A stretch of 64,000 nucleotides of DNA from Phycisphaerae bacterium (GTDB lineage Bacteria > Planctomycetota > Phycisphaerae > UBA1845). Shown in pieces: positions 37,542-46,350 of this stretch. The notes below the pieces were generated by a model. It did no database searches. It was not told the DNA's origin and saw only the letters and a program-made list of their open reading frames with translations. The stretch is taken from assembly GCA_029260075.1 (NCBI GenBank), contig JAJDDY010000089.1:99654-163653 (forward strand). The letters run 5' to 3'. Made by a program: the position numbers and the translations under genes. The first letter of the stretch is position 1. Each line of letters begins with the position of its first letter.

Positions 37542-37997
37542 CTACGATGCTGGACGCTTTTTTTTCCGGCTCTTGACCTTGCGACGCGGTTTCTCCGCCG
37601 ACATGCGAATCGCGATGTCGTGAACAGTCGTCTTCATCAAGAACCGTTGCTCGGTCTCGATGACCTTCTTCCACTGCTCATGCGCGTTGCAAGGATTCGC
37701 TTCACTGCAATCTGCGTTCCCGAACGGGCAGCGCCTGCGATCGAACTGTTCGAACGGAGCAAGCACACCGAGAAGGGAAAGCTGTTTCGCAGACCGCCTG
37801 AGACGAAATCCACCAGTCTTGCCCGGTGAAGAGTCCAGGATGCCGCCTCGAACAAGATCGCCCAAAATCTTCGAGAGATACTTCGGCGGTATCCCGGTCT
37901 CGGCGGCGATACGCACGCCCGAGATCGGCCACTCGTCATCATGCCGCGCGAGATGAATCAACGCCCGCAACGCATATTCGCTTGTCCGTGACAGCAT
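37542..37997 (-). CDS. Rrf2-family Fe-S transcriptional regulator
   Basis: A 151-aa winged-helix regulator. The start RTSEYALRALIHLARHDDEW, the DNA-reading GIPPKYLSKILGDLVRGG and the three-cysteine loop CPFGNADCSEANPC are characteristic of the NsrR/IscR/RirA group, where the loop holds an Fe-S cluster that senses NO or redox state. A highly basic tail (KPRRKVKSRKKKRP) is unusual. As the first gene of the nar-act operon it likely controls it. NO or oxygen response is a family-based inference. Confidence 0.85.
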   Translation of the reverse strand: MLSRTSEYALRALIHLARHDDEWPISGVRIAAETGIPPKYLSKILGDLVRGGILDSSPGKTGGFRLRRSAKQLSLLGVLAPFEQFDRRRCPFGNADCSEANPCNAHEQWKKVIETEQRFLMKTTVHDIAIRMSAEKPRRKVKSRKKKRPAS

Positions 37998-38021
37998 GAG
38001 CCAAATCCGTCCTGGTGCGAC

Positions 38022-38041
38022 TATATCTCCATACAGATATA
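38022..38041. promoter_or_regulatory. inverted repeat, candidate Rrf2 operator
   Basis: A perfect TATATCT-N6-AGATATA inverted repeat directly downstream of the predicted -10 box and upstream of the Rrf2 start. Its place next to the promoter suits autoregulation. AT-rich dyads of this type are common among Rrf2 operators, but the exact sequence is not a known one. Confidence 0.45.
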
Positions 38042-38069
38042 TCTATATCGTCTTTCGGATCGCTGTCAA
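38042..38069 (-). promoter_or_regulatory. predicted promoter of the nar-act operon
   Basis: On the - strand TTGACA (38069-38064) is followed after 16 bp by TATAGA (38047-38042). Transcription would start near 38035 inside the inverted repeat. A further dyad CGTTGT-T-ACAACG lies upstream at 38094-38106. Confidence 0.5.
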
Positions 38070-38106
38070 TGGGTTCTTAAGATTTTTTTTGCTCGTTGTT
38101 ACAACG

Positions 38107-39060
38107 CGCTCGTGAGTCGATGCACGGTTATGCACCGGAGCCCGCGCCGAGTCGTCGCGAGCGATGGCCGCACGCGTGCCCAGCACTAGCGCCGTTCCCA
38201 AGAACGCGGCCGGACTTTTCCCGGCCCCGCGCGTTGGATGCCATGGTTATTTGGTGTCATGACCAAGCGCAGCGCGACCATGTGCTGGATCGGCCGAGAC
38301 ATGCCCGCGCCTTCAGCTAGCAGCCCGTGGCAGCAGTCCGTGACGGCTCTGCGGGACTGTGATTTCGATAGCGCCAGAGCAGACAAATCGACCCTCGCGT
38401 CGCTTTCACAAGGGGCTGATAGGGCACGACACTCGAGGAATGGATTGGGCACACCGCCCGGAAGACGGAACCACCTTCTTGGGACCGGCGATTGACACGG
38501 ATTTCGCGCAAGAGGCAAGGCCCCGCAGGGCTCAGGTAGGACAGGCGCGGACATCGACGCCGCTCGACGTGCGTGCATCACCCACCCAGGCGCGTAGACG
38601 TGTGTTTCCGAGAACCGTACCGCAGCCCGCCCGGCGCCCGACAATCGCATGACAACGCATTGTATGACGGGCGGCACCACGTACGACAGTGCGGAGAGGC
38701 TTGTCGTTCCTCCGAACTCAAAGTGGCGTACGCTGGACCCGGAATCTGAGGGCAGCGTCGGGGCATGTGATATGCCCGCGAAGAGCCTGCCGGTTTCCTT
38801 ACCAAGAACGGTCTGCGGCCCGGACATCGCCGGTCACACTAGGCTTTGTCCCAAGACTCCCGGCCAGCAACCACGACGATGCTAACGGGTCCCTTCTCGC
38901 GGAAAAAGAGTGTCGTCTTGCAGCGACTCGTGTACTTAAAACGAGTTTGGTTCTCCTCCAAAAAAGTTGTTGAGATTTAAGGCTTGAAACGAGTTGGACA
39001 CCGGTTCTCCGGGGGCTAAACAGACGTACTGAGTCTCAACTTTACTCCGGCGGCTAAGTT
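38107..39060. other. gene-free stretch between the nar operon and the mobile-element cluster
   Basis: About 950 bp with high G+C in the first two thirds. Open frames on both strands occur, the longest 213 codons on the - strand, but none has recognisable motifs, a good start or family resemblance, so I call no gene. It may be old mobile-element debris. Confidence 0.5.
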
Positions 39061-39108
39061 CGGCATATGTTAGGCTTTACGGTTTTTCGCTTCCAGAAGG
39101 AGACGGCC

Positions 39109-39333
39109 ATGCCTAACCAAGATCGCCCCAAACATCCTCGACCTCCGGTCGTTGACGTGGCTTCGTTCATGCAACGTTACGGCCGCCACGACGATTGCGT
39201 TCAACGCCTCAAGAAAATCCGCTGGGGACCGAACCTTGAACAGTTCGTCTGTTCAAGCTGTGGACACGATCAGGGTTGGTGGCTTCCGACGCGGCGACTC
39301 GTTGAATGCCATGACTGCCATCATCAAACTTCC
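39109..39333 (+). pseudogene. N-terminal remnant of an IS1595-family transposase
   Basis: About 75 residues typical of the zinc-ribbon N terminus of IS1595 transposases: FMQRYGRHDDC, then CSSCGHDQGWWLPTRRLVEC and HDCHHQTS. A good ribosome site (GAAGGAGA) precedes ATG 39109. After HHQTS the sequence no longer resembles the family and the DDE-type catalytic part is absent. The break lies close to the end of a truncated integrase on the other strand, so the element was probably cut by a later insertion. Confidence 0.78.
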
Positions 39334-39398
39334 CCTATTTCCAGGAAGCGCATGTCAATTACGCGGCAAAATGAAACAACGTATATGTGTTCAAATGA

Positions 39399-39974
39399 TC
39401 AGTGCCGGAGTAGTATATATCCCGAGTCGATCCACGCGTAGCCCTGTCGCACCACCCACTCGTTAAATCCCTCGACGTCAGAGACCGAAAGGGCGCTGAG
39501 AAGCATACGCAACGCTGGGCCCTTGCCGTGTTGCTCGTTTAGGTAGGCGAGGAAATCACGGATGTGCCGTCGCCGGTCGAGGAAACCGCGTCTTGCTATC
39601 GTGCCCTGGCGACGCCGTTCATCCGGTGCGCGTACACGAGCCTCGAGAGAAGCAATGAGCCCCGATGCGATGTCCATCACGCTTTCTGGCTCAGAGGCAG
39701 TCGGCGTATCGGCTGGACTTGGGGTCGCTTCAACCTGTTTTGAGCTCATCGGTTTCTGTGCGGACTCGGGCTTGGGCGTTTCCCCGTTCAGGTGCTCTCC
39801 AAGCCAGCGGTGATACGCCGCAAGGGCTTCTTCCGCGCGGATTCGCTCACTGATGCCGAAGCGGTTCTTTCGGGGCGTCCCGGTTCTGGTATCTGGGCAG
39901 GCAACGCGCCAGTCGACGCCTCGGTTCTCGGTGAATTGGAGTTTCGGGATGCCCGCTTTTCGAGGATTGCCCAT
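39399..39974 (-). pseudogene. truncated tyrosine integrase (N-terminal part)
   Basis: About 191 codons. The start GNPRKAGIPKLQFTENRG is an AT-hook/arm-type N terminus and the end (HIRDFLAYLNEQHGKGPALR) looks like the SAM-like core-binding domain of planctomycete integrases. The whole catalytic domain with R-H-R-Y is missing; the frame stops at the junction with the IS1595 remnant. It lies just left of tRNA-Gly, on the opposite side from the intact integrase. This suggests an earlier integration event at the same tRNA. Confidence 0.68.
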
Positions 39975-40086
39975 TGCTCATTCCTCGCGTATGATGCCGT
40001 GGCATAGTTGTCGCGGATGCCCCCACGACGAATTGTGGTGCAGCGGGGCGAAGAAATGTAGTGCAAAGCGGCCAAAAACCGCATTT

Positions 40087-40158
40087 GCGGGTGTAGCTCA
40101 GTGGTAGAGCGTCACGTTGCCAACGTGAATGTCGTCGGTTCGAATCCGATCACCCGCT
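40087..40158 (+). tRNA. tRNA-Gly (anticodon GCC)
   Basis: A 72-nt tRNA. The acceptor stem GCGGGTG pairs with CACCCGC (40151-40157) with T as discriminator. D-arm GCTC/GAGC, anticodon stem TCACG/CGTGA with loop TTGCCAA (GCC), and T-arm with TTCGAAT are all complete. CCA is not encoded. An integrase gene follows 0.3 kb downstream of its 3' end, as is usual for tRNA-targeted elements. Confidence 0.96.
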
Positions 40159-40469
40159 TATCCTGCATGCTGTTGTCTACGAGCGACAGCGACGTCTAAC
40201 TCTTGACGTCAGCGCGTGTTACGACGACCCCGCGGCGCGTTCTCACACCCGGCCAAACACCCTTCATTTTGCCAGTAGATGACCAGAATTGACGGCAACG
40301 GACGCGCGTACGTGCAAGGTTTAGTGCAAGGTAAACTCGAAGATGGGACGCGACTCGGTAGCTCCGACGTACGAAGGCCATCGTACGAGGCCACTTCGCG
40401 TTTGATTGTTGTCGAGTTGGTACGCGGTCAGATGATGGTAGCACGGAGGGTCTTTGATCCGCCGCTGAA

Positions 40470-41954
40470 TCAGGCGGTACCGGTCCTCGCGGCGTCGGGC
40501 AACGCCAACGCGGGGAGCGCGTTGATGGCCCCCGCCACGTCGAGCAACTTCGGGTCGGTGTAGATGTTCGCGGTCAGCTCGGGCTTGGAATGGCGCATGG
40601 CGGCCTGAGCCGTGCGAAGCGGAACGCCGGCGCGGCTGAGGTGGGTACCGAAGGTTACCCGAAGCGCGTGAACATCGACCACGCGATTGCGTTCGTCGCG
40701 CTTGGCGATCCCTGCGACGGCCAAGTCGCGATCGAAGATGCGCGTCAGTCCGGACGGGATGCGGAACAGACGCGTAGACGCGGGAAGACGCGCCGGTATC
40801 GGCTTCCCGCTCTTGCGAGCTTCGTCCTGCAACTCGCTCAGCCGTACCGCAAGCCATGATGACAGTTCGGCCACAAGGTCCGCCCGTAGAGGGATCTCCG
40901 ACCCTTGGCGGTTCTTTTCATCGGCGGCGTTCAAGATTGCGTACGCCACGGGACCACCGAAGTCGAGTTGTCCGACGGTCAGCGACGCCAGCTCGCCTTT
41001 CCGCAGTCCGGTCAAGACGAGCGTTTTGTATATCAACGTGCGTTCGTATCCGGTGCGTTCCAACTGGGCGATCAGATCCGGATCGTCTTTCAGCACCTCT
41101 CGCGCTCGCTCCATCGACACGTCGATGTTCTCGATAGTCAGGGGTTCGCGTGTCCACGTCGCCCGGCCTCTGGCTGGTCGCTTGGCGTCGACCTCCTTGG
41201 TGAGCACCTCGCGGCCGAACTCAGCCAACGGCCGCATGCGCGCAACGCTTAGAAGATGCAGCAACTCGACCTCCGTTAGCGCCCGGCGCTGATGCCTGCG
41301 ATCGACGTTTTGATCGGCGCGGGGAAGATCAGCGAAGGGGTTGTGCGTCAGTCGATGCGTGCGGCGGCACCAGTTCCCGAAGCCGACCAGCGCCTCGCGA
41401 TAGCTGTTTCGCGTTGCGGCACTTAGACCGGCGTCGACCTGATCAACGAGCCACCCTTCGACGGGGCCAGCTGCGAGCTTGTTGAGCCGGGGGAACCGGC
41501 ACTCACGAGCCAGCCGATCGAGGCGACTGCGCAGCATGGAGATTCGGCGTGGATTGCATCCCTTGGCGCGGAGATGGCGTTGGTAGGCGTCAAGATGTCT
41601 CGCCAACGGTTTGTCGGCGTGATCGGCGGCGTCGCTCTCGGCTGCGGTTATGACGCCGGCGCGAATCAGCTCCGCTCGACGTTCCAAACGCGTCAAGACC
41701 GCACGTGCTGCCACCTCATCTTTGCATCCCGTCGCCACTTCGACGACTTGGCCGCATCCGTCACGATAGCGGGCCGAGTACGCCTTTGTCTGACCACGAA
41801 CGCGGACCTTTCCGTCCTTGCAGTCAACCAATTCTGCCGACCGAAGTTTTCCGTTCCGTAATCGCCAGCGGGCGACGCGCTGAGCGCCGCGCTCTATGAT
41901 CTCGGCACCCGGCGGAATCGGCATGGTGTATTGCTTGCGGTAGACCATTCCCAT
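40470..41954 (-). CDS. tyrosine recombinase (integrase) of a tRNA-Gly element
   Basis: A 494-aa site-specific recombinase. An arm-type N-terminal part is followed by a core-binding domain (residues about 115-210) and the catalytic domain with Arg in TGLRKGELASL, Lys in DEKNRQG, His-x2-Arg in HALRVTFGTHL, His in MRHSKPEL and Tyr in NIYTD. All active-site residues are present. A strong GGAGG lies 6 bp before ATG 41954. Its 3' end faces the tRNA-Gly gene, the likely attachment site. Confidence 0.92.
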   Translation of the reverse strand: MGMVYRKQYTMPIPPGAEIIERGAQRVARWRLRNGKLRSAELVDCKDGKVRVRGQTKAYSARYRDGCGQVVEVATGCKDEVAARAVLTRLERRAELIRAGVITAAESDAADHADKPLARHLDAYQRHLRAKGCNPRRISMLRSRLDRLARECRFPRLNKLAAGPVEGWLVDQVDAGLSAATRNSYREALVGFGNWCRRTHRLTHNPFADLPRADQNVDRRHQRRALTEVELLHLLSVARMRPLAEFGREVLTKEVDAKRPARGRATWTREPLTIENIDVSMERAREVLKDDPDLIAQLERTGYERTLIYKTLVLTGLRKGELASLTVGQLDFGGPVAYAILNAADEKNRQGSEIPLRADLVAELSSWLAVRLSELQDEARKSGKPIPARLPASTRLFRIPSGLTRIFDRDLAVAGIAKRDERNRVVDVHALRVTFGTHLSRAGVPLRTAQAAMRHSKPELTANIYTDPKLLDVAGAINALPALALPDAARTGTA

Positions 41955-42209
41955 TTGTCACCTCCGACCGAGGCCAATCCCCGGTTCCGCACACTGGGGC
42001 TCAAGCCGCCGAGTAAGGCAAGGCATGTCTCACACTACTGTTCGAGCTTTCTTCGTAACAACTCACAGCCTGGGCTAGCGCCACGGCATGCGGGTTGCTC
42101 GCTCTCGTAGCGGCGTTGGCCGACTCTCGCGCCACGACACGGCCACATTCTTCGCGCTGGGAACCACGCGGATTTGCTGTCATCGCTGTCATTGCTGTCA
42201 CCCTCGTCA

Positions 42210-44816
42210 TCATGTCGATTCCAAGTCTGACCGAGTGGTTTCGTCGCGCGTATCGAGGGGCGTTTTGGGGTCATGAGGCGGTATTTTGCCGTGGTTGGCG
42301 CTATCATCGGAGCCTTCGCCATCGGTCTCGATCGTGGCATCGTCGGGCCCCGGTGACGGCGGTGACAGCGATGACGGCAGATTCGGGCCTTCGTCATTCT
42401 TGCGAATGGCGGTTGTGCGACTCGATCGGCTTCGACCAGGAACTACATCGATGCCGACGCGGCGGAGGTTCGGCGTGACTTCGCGAAGCTTCGTCCCGAA
42501 GGCCGCTGGGCTCTTGGGCCAGTCGGAGCAGTTCAGGATCTTCTGGTCCTTGTCAGCCGAAAGACGCTCGAGGATCTCCGTGGCCGCGCCTTTGATTTCG
42601 CCAGTCTTCTCCACCAGCTCATAAGTGGCCTTCGCGATTGGACTCGTCTCGATGACGTATTCGTCAGCATCCCTCCGCTGGTCATCAAACGCCTCCATGA
42701 ATGAGTCTTTGGGCCAGGGACACGCCGGTTCGGCAGCCACCACCCATGTGGCAAAGTCTGCCATCCTCGGCAGTTTTGCTAACCGTACATCTGCTTGGTT
42801 GCGGAGTGCGGCACTGACGGCATGGAGAAACGCGCCGAGAATTCCCGGCCGAAGTTTTTCAAACTCGGACCAGATATTTTTTTCGGTTTGGCGTCGGTGA
42901 TCGGGGATCGTCGGAAGCGTCACTCTAACGGCCCGATCGATCAGATCGCTCCGGTCAGCGACGTTCCCGATGCCGTTGATCATGACAGGCCGCTTAGCGT
43001 CGAAGATCGTTTCGTCGGTGTCGGTGAAGAGTTGTCGCGTTGCAAAACCACCACCGGTCGCGAGCCGGCAGATCGCATTGGATGTCCGCTCAGAGACGAG
43101 CGACATGTTGTCCAGGACGATCATCCAGGAGTTGTTCGCGGCGATCGCAAGGTCCTGAATGTTCTTTGGTTCACTGCGGATGGGCGCCTTGTTCGGATCA
43201 ATCACCGCCCGAACGAAGCGGCAAAGCGTGGACTTCGCTGAGCCCTGTTCGCCATTGATGAGCAGGATGACGAATGGTCCACGCGGGTGGAAGCATCCGA
43301 GGATAAACGCACAGACGAGGACGAAATCATCGTCGTTCTGCACGTTGATGAAAGGCCTGAGGCCCGCGATCGAACCGCCAGGAACTGGGGCCGGGAGCGC
43401 GAACATGCCACGGGTCCGGCGGAACCGCACCGGCGAGTCGTTGACAATTTTCCACCCACTCTGGTCGATCACGACGACGCGGCACTGCTCGTCGCAAAGG
43501 TCGAGGACGATCTTGTCCTCAAACTCGCCGATCCGTAGGAAGACCGACTCCTCCGGGCCATCGAAAATGGCCCATCCTTCGATCATGGCGATGGCTTCGG
43601 TTTTTGCTGCTGCGGAAAGACCTCTGTCGGTTTCTCGATAGTATCGCCTTCCGAGGAGGAGTGCGTACTCTCGTGACTTCACGGACAACGTACGTGCAGC
43701 TCCTCCTTCGCGGACAACTACAAATGCGCATTGCTCGTTATCGTGGAAGAAAAGGTCACCGGAATCCTCACAGAGACGCAAGGCGACTTCGCGCGCACCA
43801 TTATTATCTCCGCAGTCGCCGGATGACGTGGCAGGCGGCTGTTCCTCGGTCGCCTCTTCGACCATCCGCTCGACAAACTGCTTTCCCGCTTCGCGGCATG
43901 CATGCTCGTCACCAAGGTCTAGATTATTCGCGACGCAATCTTGCAGGTACGCTCGAACGTCCTTGTGTTCGTCTGGCGGAAGAACCCAACGCACGGCTCG
44001 CTTCCAGGTCGTGGCCAAGCATCTGGCGAGCTTTTCGGCGCCTTCACGTCCGGGCCAATTTCCGTTGGGTTTCTGGTCATTCTCTCCAACGATGAGGACG
44101 TCTCGTTGCGAGAGCAGTTGGGCGATGTGCTTGCCCCCTGAGGTGCTGCTTGGCCTACCGACCGATGCCAGACCGAGTGTTTCGCACGCGGCAACGTCAG
44201 TCGGTCCTTCGACGACCAAGACCGGATCGATCCTGGTCAATAGCGTCGAGGGAATAACGAGCCCGCGTTTGGCGCCAACGTTACCGCTCGGCGAGCCTTT
44301 GCTGCCATCATCAGCGCGGAAGCCGAAGCCCACGACTGCACCGGCAGCATCAAATTCGGGGAATGACGATACGACGGGAGGACAAGCATCTCGCCATCCA
44401 CGGCCGCTGGCGCGAAGACGCTTGAGGTCGTTTTCCTCTGCACGTCCGATCCCAATGCTCTCGAGCGCCGCGACGCTTACGCCGAGCTGCTGTGCGATTG
44501 TCGTCTTTCGCTCCGGCGTGATCGCGTCGCGGAACTTCCGATTTTCGGCGGCGAGATCGACGTCGACAACTCGCTTCGTTGCGTCGCGGGTAGGACTATT
44601 CCTGTTCCGATTGCGAGCTCGCTGATCTTCAGGACACCGATAAACGGTGTACTCGCCTGGAGTCGTGCCGACGCGCTTGTACTCATTCACGGCGTCTTCG
44701 TGGATTCGGTGGCACTCGTGAGCACCGCTTGCCGTGCGCCGACACCAATCATCGTTGCCGCAGATAACACACGGCTTGTCACGGCTAACAGGGTGAAAGT
44801 CGTCGGGCGCGCTCAT
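42210..44816 (-). CDS. Toprim primase / ATPase-helicase of the integrated element
   Basis: An 868-aa replication protein. The N terminus has a Cys/His cluster (CVICGNDDWCRRT, HECH) like primase zinc-binding domains. Residues about 200-290 show Toprim features (VLVVEGPTDVAACET; VLIVGENDQKP). The C-terminal half has a Walker A (NGEQGSAKSTLCRF) and Walker B (SWMIVLDNMS) of a helicase-like ATPase. It resembles P4/plasmid-type primase-helicases and could replicate the excised element. ATG 44816 overlaps the stop of the upstream HTH gene (ATGA). Confidence 0.82.
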   Translation of the reverse strand: MSAPDDFHPVSRDKPCVICGNDDWCRRTASGAHECHRIHEDAVNEYKRVGTTPGEYTVYRCPEDQRARNRNRNSPTRDATKRVVDVDLAAENRKFRDAITPERKTTIAQQLGVSVAALESIGIGRAEENDLKRLRASGRGWRDACPPVVSSFPEFDAAGAVVGFGFRADDGSKGSPSGNVGAKRGLVIPSTLLTRIDPVLVVEGPTDVAACETLGLASVGRPSSTSGGKHIAQLLSQRDVLIVGENDQKPNGNWPGREGAEKLARCLATTWKRAVRWVLPPDEHKDVRAYLQDCVANNLDLGDEHACREAGKQFVERMVEEATEEQPPATSSGDCGDNNGAREVALRLCEDSGDLFFHDNEQCAFVVVREGGAARTLSVKSREYALLLGRRYYRETDRGLSAAAKTEAIAMIEGWAIFDGPEESVFLRIGEFEDKIVLDLCDEQCRVVVIDQSGWKIVNDSPVRFRRTRGMFALPAPVPGGSIAGLRPFINVQNDDDFVLVCAFILGCFHPRGPFVILLINGEQGSAKSTLCRFVRAVIDPNKAPIRSEPKNIQDLAIAANNSWMIVLDNMSLVSERTSNAICRLATGGGFATRQLFTDTDETIFDAKRPVMINGIGNVADRSDLIDRAVRVTLPTIPDHRRQTEKNIWSEFEKLRPGILGAFLHAVSAALRNQADVRLAKLPRMADFATWVVAAEPACPWPKDSFMEAFDDQRRDADEYVIETSPIAKATYELVEKTGEIKGAATEILERLSADKDQKILNCSDWPKSPAAFGTKLREVTPNLRRVGIDVVPGRSRSSRTTAIRKNDEGPNLPSSLSPPSPGPDDATIETDGEGSDDSANHGKIPPHDPKTPLDTRDETTRSDLEST

Positions 44817-45067
44817 TGTGCCGCTCCCTTGCCGGAGCACATCGGCTGACATCCGTCATCGAGCCATTTGATCAGCTCGGCGCGCCGCCAGCGGACCAAA
44901 GCACCAAGTTTGAGTGGACGCGGCATTCGCCCCGAGTCGGAAAGACGATACACATGACGCGTGGAGCAACCCCCGAGGAGGATCGCAACTGCATTGACAT
45001 CCAAGAATTCTGGAGAAACGCTCGGCTGTCGGTGCGGCCCGCCGGTGGCGTGTACTCGCGTAGTCAT
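44813..45067 (-). CDS. AlpA/excisionase-like HTH protein
   Basis: An 84-aa MerR-type (HTH_17) DNA-binding protein: FLDVNAVAILLGGCSTRHVY then SGRMPRPLKLGALVRWRRAE is the standard excisionase/AlpA pattern. It is translationally coupled to the primase. Probably a recombination directionality factor or regulator, acting at the TGACAAAC motifs just upstream. Confidence 0.85.
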   Translation of the reverse strand: MTTRVHATGGPHRQPSVSPEFLDVNAVAILLGGCSTRHVYRLSDSGRMPRPLKLGALVRWRRAELIKWLDDGCQPMCSGKGAAQ

Positions 45068-45134
45068 CGCAATGACTCCCTAGGCTGGGGCGACCCTATT
45101 GCCACCGAAGCCGTCGGGATTTGAAGGCATGATC

Positions 45135-45272
45135 TGACAAACAAACTGAAGTTTGTATGTTTGTCATGGAGAATCTGAGGAAAGGTGGCTACGAGAGTCG
45201 ATACATGCCGTCGGAGGACTCAAAAAAATCTGCGTGACAAACGGACTCGCGCTTGACAGGGTATGTTTGTCA
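45135..45272. repeat. four TGACAAAC motifs in two inverted pairs
   Basis: TGACAAAC occurs at 45135-45142 and 45235-45242, and its complement GTTTGTCA at 45159-45166 and 45265-45272. The two pairs start exactly 100 bp apart. The first pair encloses a further perfect dyad ACAAACT-GA-AGTTTGT (45141-45156). It lies between the AlpA-like gene and the hypothetical gene. It may serve as a regulator site, an excisionase arm site or a replication origin. Confidence 0.8.
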
Positions 45273-45275
45273 GGA

Positions 45276-46010
45276 TTAGTTGATGCGTCGCTGGCGCTGT
45301 GCAGACCAGTTTATATACGTCGTCAGTTTCTTCAAAGATAGGTTGTTGTCCCGACAGAAATCCTTTTGGCTGATGCCGGCGTCTCTTGCCTTGTGCCACT
45401 TGCCTAGCACTTCTAGTCGCTTGCGAGCTTCGGACTCTGTTAATCTTCGTCCGCCCCCAGTCGGCTTGGCGCGCGGTGCAAGGTCCAGCGGATCTGAGTC
45501 CGCATGCGGCGGGTCGCCAAGACCCTGAACGGGCAGTCTCCTTCGCGTGGCCATCTTAACAAATCGGCTGAGCTCCTCGATTCTGTGCTGCGAGATTCCC
45601 TCGTAGTGTGCATGCTTCATCTGCTGAGCGACCTGCAGCAAGTCCTCGGCGACTTCGTTGGCCTTTTCCGGTGGATCGAACACCCACTCCGATGTGTCGG
45701 CAAACCGCTGTACTGCGCCAGAGCATTCGTCAAGCAGAGGTGCCGCGCGGCGAAATCCGGACGGAGGATCGCTTATCACCAACTTGGAATACATTGTCGG
45801 TCCCATTACGTGTTCCACATAATCGGTGTATACGCCACCTCCCCTTCGAGGAATGGGCACCTTGATCATGGTCCAGGATTCTCTCCATTTGGCTAAAACC
45901 TCGCAGAGCTGATCAAGAAATTCGACCGCCCATTTAGCCCATGCCGAAGCGTCATCTTGGTCTGGTGGCGGATCGACGATTTGTTGTTGCCATGAATCTG
46001 AGTCGGGCAT
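45276..46010 (-). CDS. hypothetical protein of the integrated element
   Basis: A 244-aa soluble, charged protein without a family I recognise. The N-terminal half has tryptophan-rich helices (SAWAKWAVEFLDQLCEVLAK). The C-terminal 60 residues (SEARKRLEVLGKWHKARDAG, then ISQKDFCRDNNLSLKKL) look like an HTH in which a short helix pair precedes LKKLTTYINW. It may be a DNA-binding accessory protein. It sits at the element's outer edge, separated from the next gene by about 340 bp. Confidence 0.65.
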   Translation of the reverse strand: MPDSDSWQQQIVDPPPDQDDASAWAKWAVEFLDQLCEVLAKWRESWTMIKVPIPRRGGGVYTDYVEHVMGPTMYSKLVISDPPSGFRRAAPLLDECSGAVQRFADTSEWVFDPPEKANEVAEDLLQVAQQMKHAHYEGISQHRIEELSRFVKMATRRRLPVQGLGDPPHADSDPLDLAPRAKPTGGGRRLTESEARKRLEVLGKWHKARDAGISQKDFCRDNNLSLKKLTTYINWSAQRQRRIN

Positions 46011-46035
46011 GTCGCGTCATCCTTGAAGGGCCGCA

Positions 46036-46078
46036 GCCCGGTGCCGCACCGGATGATGCGTAGAACGCGGCACCGGGC
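46036..46078. terminator. 12-bp perfect inverted repeat (possible terminator or element boundary)
   Basis: GCCCGGTGCCGC at 46036-46047 pairs perfectly with 46067-46078 across a 19-bp loop. It lies between the stop of the large secreted protein gene (46351, - strand) and the start of the hypothetical gene (46010). No T-run follows on either strand, so a rho-independent role is doubtful. It could mark the element's right end. Confidence 0.4.
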
Positions 46079-46350
46079 AACGCTCGGCGGTGATCAGCCG
46101 CTCTACCCGTTGCGGTATGCTATCATGTGCGCCGCCGCGAATCGACCTCCTTTGGCGAGGAGTGGCGTCAACGCTAGACGGCTCTTGGAGAACTATGCAC
46201 CGTCCGTCTACTGACTCGAGGCCGCGGTCACTTAAGTGGCCCGGGGGTATGCGTTACACGTGGCCGGACGCGCGGATCCGATGCCGGACCGCCGCCATTG
46301 AGATTTTCGCACGGCGCACACCAATCACGTGCAGTCTCGGTCGCCACGCA

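Noticed and set aside
38220..38260. RYYYAAC-like sequence that could belong to an integron attC site
   Set aside because: No matching GTTRRRY partner is found at the right distance and there is no integron integrase.
38186..38827. A 213-codon open frame on the - strand in the gap left of the IS1595 remnant
   Set aside because: High G+C makes long chance frames common; no motif, no ribosome site, and overlapping frames on the other strand are equally open.
42176..42380. Inverted copies of a GTCATCGCTGTCA-type sequence around the end of the primase gene
   Set aside because: One copy lies in the coding part for the Asp/Ser/Gly-rich tail of the protein, so the similarity is probably simple-sequence codon bias.
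45135..45272. CRISPR array
   Set aside because: The motifs are only 8 bp, come in inverted pairs and lack regular spacers; no cas gene is present.
40100..46340. Second copy of the tRNA-Gly 3' end as attR
   Set aside because: I looked for the sequence of the T-arm and acceptor end near the element's right side and did not find it by eye; the right boundary is unresolved.
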